From Pegea sp. RAD2-039 (taxonomy: Eukaryota; Chordata; Thaliacea; Salpida; Salpidae): a stretch of DNA of 64,000 nt. The notes below the pieces were generated by a model that saw only the letters and a program-made list of their open reading frames with translations, was not told the DNA's origin and did not search any database. The stretch's first letter is position 1. Each line of letters begins with the position of its first letter. The stretch covers positions 94,503 through 158,502 of the forward strand of contig JAQGEQ010000349.1 of NCBI GenBank assembly GCA_034620365.1, in the 5' to 3' direction. Below, piece by piece: positions 56,739 to 64,000 of this stretch. The position numbers and the translations under genes are program-made.

Positions 56739-57646
56739 TTTCTTGCAAACAAACTTTTAACTTTTTACACAACTCAATGAACGCTGGTTCACACTTTGAA
56801 AATTGAAATGCAATACTTCGTTGAAAGGATCTCAAATAAATGTAAGAATAAACTTTCGATGTACAAGTAGAAAGTGATTTTCACTTCTGAAATTTTTACT
56901 TTCTGTTGATTAAAAGAAAAAATGGAGCAAATTTCATTATAATTTTCAGCTGATAAAATTTTGAAAGTGAATCTTTATTTGACGTTACAGATAAACTTTA
57001 TAAGATTAAATTTGTTAAAAGTCAATCAAACATGAAGCAAGCTATTTAATAATATGAAAAACTTCAAAAATATTTTAATAATTTTTAAGTAATAACTGAA
57101 AGATTCGATTAAACAAATTATTTCTTCTATTATGATTTGTTTCTGTAGATTGCTCGAAAATATTGTTTTTGAAAAAATTTGTATCGAAGTATTTGAACTC
57201 ATTAAAAGTTAATTCAATAAAAACATTTTTAATTTGAAATGTTTTTTGCATCATGCAGCTTGTTCCGTTTTCTATTCTAGATGGTTACAGGTTCAATTCT
57301 TCATTATTACTGTTTTTAGGAAGTTTATTAAATCATAATTTAGATTGAATAGAAAACCTTGGAACTTCTCATATAATTCAGATATACATTAGGTTTGTAT
57401 GAATCAATTGTTCTAGTCATTATTTTTGATTATTAACTTGCTGATATTAGTTATTTATTTATACAAAGATGTTTAGAACTTTTAAAGTTTAACAAATTCT
57501 ATTTTAACAATCTCTTTCTCTGCTTAAAACATAATCCTTTTCAAACCTAAAAAAATTTAGTTTACTTCTAATGCGATTACAATAATCAAATTTAATAGAA
57601 TCTAAACTGCAAACTTTAATATTTCTTTCAAAAACATTGAAATTAT

Positions 57647-57729
57647 CCTTCGAGCCGGATTCGAACCAGCGACCTATGGATTTCTATGTACGCTACAGTC
57701 CACCGCTCTACCAACTGAGCTATCGAAGG
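57647..57729 (-). tRNA. tRNA-Tyr (GTA), unit 17
   Basis: Consensus copy in a shortened unit: about 430 bp including the whole tRNA-Pro are deleted just upstream on its 5' side. Confidence 0.95.
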
Positions 57730-57879
57730 TGATAAGAGCGTTTCAGTATTACCTGATTGCTCATTATTCTAGATATCAAGAAAACAAATTAGTGAACTCC
57801 TCTTAAACTATAAAGTAACTAATTATAGGAGTGACAATTTGGAAACTTCTTGAATACAACGTTGGCCATTGTTTTCATC

Positions 57880-57950
57880 GGGGGTGTAGCTCAGATGGTA
57901 GAGCGCGCTTAGCATGTGCGAGGTACCGGGATCAATGCCCGGCACCTCCA
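57880..57950 (+). pseudogene. tRNA-Ala, unit 17, 2-nt deletion
   Basis: GAGCGCGCTTAGC in place of GAGCGCGCGCTTAGC: one CG dinucleotide is lost, so the 5' strand of the anticodon stem is two bases short (71 nt in all). Confidence 0.85.
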
Positions 57951-59032
57951 TTTTTTTGGATACAAACTTTTAGCTTGCAAATTTAGAAGAAAGTTAATTA
58001 AGTTAATTTATCTGTTTAAGTTAAGATTATCCATGTAATTTTCAAATTAAATTATTCCTTAACTTGAAACCTTCATAACAACTTGACATCATCTTGCAAT
58101 CTACTTTTTGAATTACTAAGACATTCTTCATAAATGATATTAGAACAAAGCTCAACATTAAATACCTACTGAAGCTTTTTAACAACAATAGTATTTTGGT
58201 TTATTTTTCATCAAGCTATTAGTCATTAAGATTTGTTAATAATAATTTACCAAGCCTTTGATAAACATCAACAAACTTATATGTTACAATTATAATGTAT
58301 TCTATTAGATGAAACGTGTTATTTTAGATCAAACTTATTAAAGGAAAAATACTTTTTAAAATTTCATTTAATTGAATTTTTAAATTTAAAAGTTTAGCTG
58401 ATAAATTATTTAAATAATGAAATTCAAACTGATTTTTGACTTTCATAAAGTTTCTTAGATTAGATTATATTAGATAAAACAACATTTAACCTATTAGTAA
58501 ATGATTTGAAAAGTTTCAAAAAAGCTAAAACAACTTCTTAGTAATATTTGAATGATTTAACTTGAAAGAAACTAATTTCTTCGTTTGTGAATCCTTTAAA
58601 ACTGTTCAGAAAAATCATTTTGGAACTTACAGGCTTTGTTGTTCGTCTGTTTATACGAAACAAATATTAACTAGAATCTATTTGAATTTTGTTTTAATTT
58701 AAATCCATAAATAATTTATTTATTTTTCGAAATTTTCATATTTCTTTTACTCAGTCTAATTTGTGACTAGCAAATTCTTTTCAACAATTTCTAATTCCTT
58801 CATTTCAACAAAGAATCGATTCAGTAGAAATAAATTTAAATGAAATTCTAAATTATTTATCTTAGATTTTAAACGTAACTTGACTTGTATTTAATTTTAT
58901 TGTTCTTAATATTTTTTTGTCGTTTTTCAAACAAGCATATATCCTTCACATTTATTGAAATAATTAAATAAGTTTTTTGTTATGTTTGCAAAGTTATTAT
59001 TCTTTAATTAATCTTAAAATGTACAAAAATAT

Positions 59033-59115
59033 CCTTCGAGCCGGATTCGAACCAGCGACCTATGGATTTCTATGTACGCTACAGTCCACCGCTCTACCAA
59101 CTGAGCTATCGAAGG
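59033..59115 (-). tRNA. tRNA-Tyr (GTA), unit 18
   Basis: Consensus; the last copy in the window. Confidence 0.95.
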
Positions 59116-59360
59116 TGATAAGAGCGTTTCAGGATTACCTAATTGCTCATTATTCTAGATATCAAGAAAACAAACTAGTGAACTGCTCTTAAAATATAAA
59201 AGCAAAAAATGATCAGTTTAATGTGTAATAGTTGAATTTAAAATTCTAACTTTAAACGTTTGTTTTGACTAATTGAAATTATGTAATAGCACTTGAGTTA
59301 TTAAGAGTTGGTTCATCAACAAAGTTTGATTTTCAAAAATATACTTTTCTAATTATCAAT

Positions 59361-59432
59361 GGCTTGTTGGTCTAGGGGTATGATTCTCGCTTTGGGTGCG
59401 AGAGGTCCCGGGTTCAAATCCCGGGCGGTCCC
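59361..59432 (+). tRNA. tRNA-Pro (TGG), unit 18, degenerate
   Basis: The acceptor is GGCTTGT against GCGGTCC: C3-T70 is a mismatch and three more pairs are wobbles. The anticodon arm and T arm are intact. Function is doubtful. Confidence 0.75.
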
Positions 59433-59868
59433 TTTGTTGATAACATTTTTGTTGTATAATCATTAATTATCAAATAAACAAAGTTTTCGAACAATTCTTT
59501 TACTAAAACTTTGTCAAGAACTTATTAAAAAAGTTGTTAGGTAATGTGATATTTAGGTCAAGTCCTTTTTAAAGGCAAGGAAGATAATGGTTCATAATCA
59601 CCCGGTATTTATATTTATCAATAAGCCAGGTGTAGTTTTAATGGATTCGCTTAAACTTTATTAAAACGTAAGAAAATAAACTTGACTCTGATCTAATATT
59701 TGAAGTTTTCTCTTATAGTCTTTTATATAGTTTATTTTTGTTTAGTGTAGTAGAAACACTTTTAAAGATTTGTACGTTTATATGTTAGCTAAATTCAAAC
59801 TAAGTAACTAATTATAGGAGTGACAATTTGGAAACTTCATGAATACAACATTGACCACCCTTTTCATC

Positions 59869-59941
59869 GGGGATGTAGCTCAGATGGTAGAGCGCGCGCT
59901 TAGCATGTGCGAGGTACCGGGATCAATGCCCGGCACCTCCA
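59869..59941 (+). tRNA. tRNA-Ala (AGC), unit 18
   Basis: Acceptor GGGGATG leaves an A5-C68 mismatch; the rest is consensus. Confidence 0.82.
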
Positions 59942-60287
59942 TTTTTTTGGATACAAACTTTTAGCTTGCAAATTTAGAAGAAAGTTAATTAAGTTAATTT
60001 GTATGTTTAAGTTAAGATTATCCATCTAATTTTCAAGTAATATTAATCCTTAAATTAAAAGTTTTAGAACAACTTGACATCATCTTACAATCTACTTTTT
60101 GAGTTACCAAGGCACTCTCATAAATGATATTAGAACAAAACTCAACATTAAATATCTACTGAAGCTTTTTAACAACAATAGTATTTAGGTTTATTTTTCA
60201 TCAAGCTATTAGTCATTAGGATTTGTTAATGATAATTTATCAAGCTATTGATAAACATCAACAAACTTATATGTTACAATTATAATT

Positions 60288-60560
60288 CTATTTGAATAAG
60301 TGCTTATAAGTTGTGATAAAGTTATTTCTAGGAAGTGAATTGTTTATTATACATATATTATATTTTGTGATTGGTGACAGTAAAAATCTTTTATAAATCT
60401 TTGGTGGATACACATTTTTGAATAACTGCTAATAAGCTGTGATTAACTTTTGTGGTGTATTTATTTATATTTTTACTTATTATTATATATTATTAACTTG
60501 GTATATTTGGTATACTTTATTAACTTGGTATACTTTGGTGGGAGTTACTAAAAATCTATC
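60288..60560 (+). promoter_or_regulatory. R2 5' UTR with internal direct repeats
   Basis: A 24-nt motif GAATAAGTGCTTATAAGTTG.. at 60294-60317 recurs with four changes at 60420-60443, an offset of 126 bp. A second pair, TTATTAACTTGGTATA, sits at about 60490 and 60517 just before the ORF1 ATG. Non-LTR elements carry their promoter internally, so this segment is the likely promoter. Confidence 0.6.
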
Positions 60561-61556
60561 ATGGAAACTATGGTAGATACAAATGACAGGACCTTGCGGT
60601 CAAAAGCTCCAAAAAACCCAAGCAAACCAAGTTCTTCAAAACAAGCTTGCAATGGCAATTGCCAAGCTTGTAACAAAACTTGCTCTGGTAAAGATCTGGC
60701 AATAGATTGCATCAAATGCCTCTCTAGGTTTCACCTCACTTGTAGTGATGTGAATAAAAAATTATATGATATATTTGAAAATAATAAAATGCAGCAAGTG
60801 GGATTTTGTTGGTCCTGCATTAAATGTAGATCTATGGACAAAACAACTACCTCGTCCAACACTAACAAAAGCCTATTGTCTGACATCAGCAACACCATAT
60901 CCACTGAATTGACCAAATTAAAATCTGAAATTGGCAACGATGTTGCCAAAATCAATGAAAAGATTTCTATCTTATCCAAATCTATGGATGAACTGGAAGC
61001 CTCCACAAAGAAGCCTCTCACATGGGCCTCAGTTGTTGGTAATTCTGGATCCGATAAAAATACTAGCGTGGTGCAACTTCTTGCCAAGAAGGTTACTGAC
61101 ACGCACAAGAAACTTACTCTGGACCGGGAGGATAGAGAAAACAATGTCATCATCTTTGGTGTCCCTGAGACTGATAAAGACGATGACATCAAGACTTTTA
61201 ATCAAATGTGCACTCAAGGCCTTGGTGCTGTGGACATTCCAAAAGTTTCAATGACCAGACTCGGGGCAAAAAGATCAAATCATAAAAGACCGTTAAAAGT
61301 GTCCTTTCAGGAAAGATGGGACAAACGTAAGTTTCTTGCTAAGCTGTATAAACTTAAGCAGGACGAAAAATTCCAGGGCATCAGAGTAGCACATAATATG
61401 TGTGAAGATGATCGCGTAGAAAATAAGCGTCTTCTAAAAGAGGCGTACAGCCGAAATCAGAAAGAGCAACCAACTGATTTCAAATACAAAGTTCGAGGTC
61501 CACCATGGGCTTTAAAGATTGTGAAGGTCTTTTCAAAAAACGGAAGTGCAAAATAA
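60561..61556 (+). CDS. R2 ORF1 protein with PHD-type zinc finger
   Basis: 331 aa. Residues about 34-86 form a C4HC3 PHD-type finger: C34/C37, C50/C53, H58/C61, C83/C86. A predicted coiled coil follows (about 105-150, DISNTISTELTKLKSEIG), then a segment DRENNVIIFGVPE (about 191-203), the first strand of an RRM-like fold seen in many ORF1 proteins, and a basic C-terminus. ORF1 proteins of this kind bind the element RNA and package it with the ORF2 enzyme. A PHD finger in ORF1 is known in several CR1-like and related lineages. The ATG follows the 5' UTR, and the frame is intact to TAA. Confidence 0.88.
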   Translation: METMVDTNDRTLRSKAPKNPSKPSSSKQACNGNCQACNKTCSGKDLAIDCIKCLSRFHLTCSDVNKKLYDIFENNKMQQVGFCWSCIKCRSMDKTTTSSNTNKSLLSDISNTISTELTKLKSEIGNDVAKINEKISILSKSMDELEASTKKPLTWASVVGNSGSDKNTSVVQLLAKKVTDTHKKLTLDREDRENNVIIFGVPETDKDDDIKTFNQMCTQGLGAVDIPKVSMTRLGAKRSNHKRPLKVSFQERWDKRKFLAKLYKLKQDEKFQGIRVAHNMCEDDRVENKRLLKEAYSRNQKEQPTDFKYKVRGPPWALKIVKVFSKNGSAK

Positions 61557-61612
61557 CCACTGGACCCACATCATCCTTATTCAACCTCTCTTCGCACAAA
61601 ATTATTAATACT

Positions 61613-64000
61613 ATGCTTCCAGCCCAAGATAACAGTACACAGAAGACTACCACCAAATCTTACAAGTGTCAAAAAGACAATTTTTCTTTTATATTAGGTA
61701 TGTTTTTCAACGCACGGTCAATTGTCAACAAAATTTTCGAATTGAAAGCTCTTTTGCTTTCTCAAGATTTTACATTTGTTTTCATTACCGAAATTTGGTT
61801 GAAACCCTTTTATCCTGACTCCTTTCTGGATGACAGTCATCTTTTTCGTGCTTTGCGCTGTGATAGACTGTTTGATAGAGGCGGCGGTGTTTGTGTAATC
61901 TATAAAACATCACTGGTACCCATGATTTCAAGAATTAAGATAAATACCATTGATTGCCCAGGATTTGAGATTATTGCTTTCAATTTTCATTACTCAAAGT
62001 CTAAGTTTTCCCGCTTTATATGTACCTACCTACCACCGTCTAAAGTTAACGATGAGGTTACTATTAAGGCCTTATTGAAGGTTCTGAAAAGCCTTGTTTG
62101 TCCTGAGATGTATATTCTCGGGGATTTTAATTTTAGTAGAATTGATTGGAATAACCCAAATTTAGCATTCAATGGAAAAATGTTTAATTTGAATGGAGAC
62201 AAAACTAATTTAGCCAATCTGAGTCATGTCTTTGTAAACTTCCTTGATGCCAATAATCTATCTCAGATGGTTACTTTTCCAACCCAAGTTTGTGATAATA
62301 CTTTGGATCTTCTCATCACATCAAAACCTGATAACGTTATCTACGTTGATCAAAATGAACCTTTTGCTCTGACATGCGATCACAACATGATTGAATTCAA
62401 GCTCCAACAAACTTTTTCTACGAACGTTAAAACTTCAAGCATACGGAACTTTTATCGTGGAAATTATAACAGTATAAACAAGTTTTTATCAGGTGTTGAC
62501 TGGATTTCTGTTTTCAACTCTACCGAAGACATCAATGATATCTACTCGAGGTTTACTAACATTGTTAATGAGTCAATTAAAAAGTTCATACCTTTATATA
62601 GAGTCAACAAAAAACCACACTTGCCAAGATATTTAAGGAATTTACAGCATTTGAAAAACCTCTTATACAAACAAACTAAAGCAGATCCTTCCATCAAACC
62701 TCTATACAAAGATCTTTGTCTAGTCTACAAGAAATCAGTTTATAGCCTCTATTTAGGAAAAGAAAGTGCAATCTTATCTTCACCTAGCAAGAAAACGTTT
62801 TTTGGCTTCATTAATCACAAGCTTAAGGCGAGATCTCATCTACCTCCCTTGCTTGATAACGCCAATCAGCTGGTGATGGAACCAAAGAATAAAGCTGAAT
62901 TGCTAAACAAGCAATTTGAAAAAGTTTTTATAACCGATGATGGCAATACTCCTACTATTTTCTACTCCAATATCCTTTCAAATATCTCTGAGATGGTAGA
63001 TCTAGACATAACAGTTGATATAGTATCTAAGGCTATTTCTTCTCTAAAATCAACAGTTTCCAACACCCCAGATCAAATCCCAGCTTTGTTTTTAAGAAAA
63101 AGTACTTCTTCTTTAGCGCTACCCTTATCGCTACTCTTTAACATGACTCTTAAGCGGGGAAGACTTCCACAAATTTGGAAGAATGCTATTATTACTCCAA
63201 TTTATAAGAAGGGTCCCAGAAACACTGCAATTAACTACAGACCAGTTTCGCTGACTTCGGTTATCTGCAGAACTCAAGAACATATCATTCACAACCATAT
63301 AACTAGCCATTTGACGGAGCATCATCTAATATCTGATGCCCAGCATGGCTTTGTTAAGCAAAGATCTTCTTTGACTCAACATCTCACTTTTTTCAATGAG
63401 ATTACAGCTCATTACGAAAGTAATACTCCATGTGACATCATATACCTTGATTTTGCTACAGCGTTTGATTCTGTTCCACACAACAAGCTCATTACTGTAT
63501 TGAAAAACATAAAAATCAGCAACTCTATCTTAAAATGGATTGAAGATTTCTTATCAGGTAGAACCCAACGAACCCGTGTAGAAAAATCTTTATCTACTCC
63601 TAGTAAAGTCACCAGCGGCGTTCGTCAGGGTTCCGTTCTGGGTCCACTTCTCTTTTTGATTTTCATTGAAGACCTCATCAGAAGACTAATAACAGTAGAC
63701 AATGTCAGTGTGTTTGTGTATGCAGATGACATCAAGCTATTATCTGGTTCTCACTCAAAACTCCAAACTGCACTAAACATTGTAGAAAACTGGTCTGCGA
63801 ATTGGCAACTTAAAATCCAGCCAACAAAGTCTGAAGTTATAACATTCTCCCGTAAGCCAGCGGCCAACTTCAGCAACCAATACTACATCAATGGATCCAT
63901 TCTTGAACGAGTATCCTCAGTCATAGACCTCGGCATTACTCTGACATCTGACTTCAAATGGCACAGTTATGTTTCCAGAATCTTTGGAAAATCTATCAAG
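61613..64000 (+). CDS. R2 ORF2 (endonuclease-reverse transcriptase), open to window end
   Basis: The frame is open from ATG 61613 to the window end (about 796 codons) by my reading. It has the N-terminal endonuclease that R1 lacks: FFNARSIVNKI, FITEIWLKP and GGGVCVIYK, then GDFNFSRIDW. Reverse transcriptase motifs follow, with YADD at 63719-63730. Two substitutions fall in conserved RT blocks: FATAFD for FAKAFD (near 63455) and GVRQGS for GVPQGS (near 63620). Either could reduce activity. The C-terminal part, where R1 has its nonsense codon, is outside the window. Confidence 0.88.
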   Translation, partial: MLPAQDNSTQKTTTKSYKCQKDNFSFILGMFFNARSIVNKIFELKALLLSQDFTFVFITEIWLKPFYPDSFLDDSHLFRALRCDRLFDRGGGVCVIYKTSLVPMISRIKINTIDCPGFEIIAFNFHYSKSKFSRFICTYLPPSKVNDEVTIKALLKVLKSLVCPEMYILGDFNFSRIDWNNPNLAFNGKMFNLNGDKTNLANLSHVFVNFLDANNLSQMVTFPTQVCDNTLDLLITSKPDNVIYVDQNEPFALTCDHNMIEFKLQQTFSTNVKTSSIRNFYRGNYNSINKFLSGVDWISVFNSTEDINDIYSRFTNIVNESIKKFIPLYRVNKKPHLPRYLRNLQHLKNLLYKQTKADPSIKPLYKDLCLVYKKSVYSLYLGKESAILSSPSKKTFFGFINHKLKARSHLPPLLDNANQLVMEPKNKAELLNKQFEKVFITDDGNTPTIFYSNILSNISEMVDLDITVDIVSKAISSLKSTVSNTPDQIPALFLRKSTSSLALPLSLLFNMTLKRGRLPQIWKNAIITPIYKKGPRNTAINYRPVSLTSVICRTQEHIIHNHITSHLTEHHLISDAQHGFVKQRSSLTQHLTFFNEITAHYESNTPCDIIYLDFATAFDSVPHNKLITVLKNIKISNSILKWIEDFLSGRTQRTRVEKSLSTPSKVTSGVRQGSVLGPLLFLIFIEDLIRRLITVDNVSVFVYADDIKLLSGSHSKLQTALNIVENWSANWQLKIQPTKSEVITFSRKPAANFSNQYYINGSILERVSSVIDLGITLTSDFKWHSYVSRIFGKSIK

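Larger units (their letters stand above)
20730..60287. repeat. Tandem array of 18 tRNA units (Tyr, Pro, Ala, with E-module variants)
   Basis: Start-to-start distances of the tRNA-Tyr genes are 1958, 1868, 1957, 5359 (contains R1; about 2.48 kb without it), 1958, 1960, 1869, 2481, 1876, 1962, 2481, 2480, 1955, 2466, 2484, 1752 and 1386. Three spacer classes explain them. Class A (about 1.96 kb) has Tyr, Pro and Ala. Class M (about 1.87 kb) has the same genes with different Tyr-Pro and Ala-Tyr spacers. Class E (about 2.48 kb) has Tyr only. In class order the units read A M A E A A M E A A E E A E E A/M A A. The spacers are 70% or more A+T with no supported gene except the E-module ORF. The last 600 bp before each Tyr gene in classes A and E are near-identical, which points to repeated unequal exchange. 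Confidence 0.9.
60288..64000 (+). mobile_element. R2: 5'-complete CR1/Jockey-superfamily non-LTR retrotransposon, 3' cut by window end
   Basis: It interrupts the class A Ala-Tyr spacer after ACAATTATAAT, where other units continue with GTATTCTATTAG. Order: 5' UTR (60288-60560), ORF1, a 56-nt gap, ORF2. The overlap with R1 is nearly identical apart from scattered substitutions and one 3-nt difference (ATTAAAAAGTTC against ATTAAGTTC). The right end, and so the target duplication, lies outside the window. Confidence 0.92.

Noticed and set aside
60731-61254. Antisense and alternative-frame ORFs within R2 ORF1
   Set aside because: They overlap the intact 331-codon PHD-finger ORF and have no motif of their own.

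Overview
The window is animal (metazoan) nuclear DNA, AT-rich, with very short introns. The main evidence is a multi-exon gene on the + strand (261-17529) that ends in an unmistakable KASH domain. It encodes a nesprin (SYNE1/2 family), the outer-nuclear-membrane half of the LINC complex that ties the nucleus to the cytoskeleton. The species cannot be named from the sequence.

Region 1 (1-17.55 kb) holds the 3' part of the nesprin gene. I could chain 54 exons, all phase-compatible, from 261 to the stop at 17529, giving about 2,900 codons. The rod is made of spectrin-like helices. The last third aligns closely with remembered vertebrate nesprin C-termini and includes a kinesin-light-chain-binding LEWD motif and a KASH tail ending in PPPI. 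A 603-nt exon at 11492-12094 starts with ATG, is preceded by in-frame stops and an RFX-like X-box, and splices in phase through a 53-nt intron to the downstream exons. It looks like the first exon of a short, nesprin-1alpha-like isoform of about 963 aa. The whole gene, exons and introns alike, is saturated with the palindrome TGACGTCA: about 113 copies by hand count, where well under one is expected by chance. CACGTG and X-box-like palindromes are also frequent. This is the strangest feature of the window.

Region 2 (17.53-20.73 kb) is AT-rich intergenic DNA with no convincing gene. It contains an AT microsatellite, a short hairpin and a decayed tRNA-Ala relic.

Region 3 (about 20.73-60.29 kb) is a tandem array of 18 units. 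Each unit starts with a minus-strand tRNA-Tyr(GTA) carrying an 11-nt intron. In twelve units this is followed by plus-strand tRNA-Pro(TGG) and tRNA-Ala(AGC), although one unit has lost tRNA-Pro and two carry only fragments of it. In the other six units the Pro-Ala part is replaced by a 1.7-kb 'E module' that carries a 76-codon minus-strand ORF (frameshifted in one copy). Unit lengths fall into classes of about 1.96, 1.87 and 2.48 kb. Several tRNA copies are degenerate, truncated or rearranged.

Region 4: two copies of one CR1/Jockey-superfamily non-LTR retrotransposon have inserted into the array. R1 (28414-31300) is 5'-truncated and has one nonsense codon. R2 (about 60288 to beyond 64000) is 5'-complete, with an ORF1 carrying a PHD finger and an ORF2 with endonuclease and reverse transcriptase. 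A solo 3' tail of the same family lies in a nesprin intron at 6334-6411.
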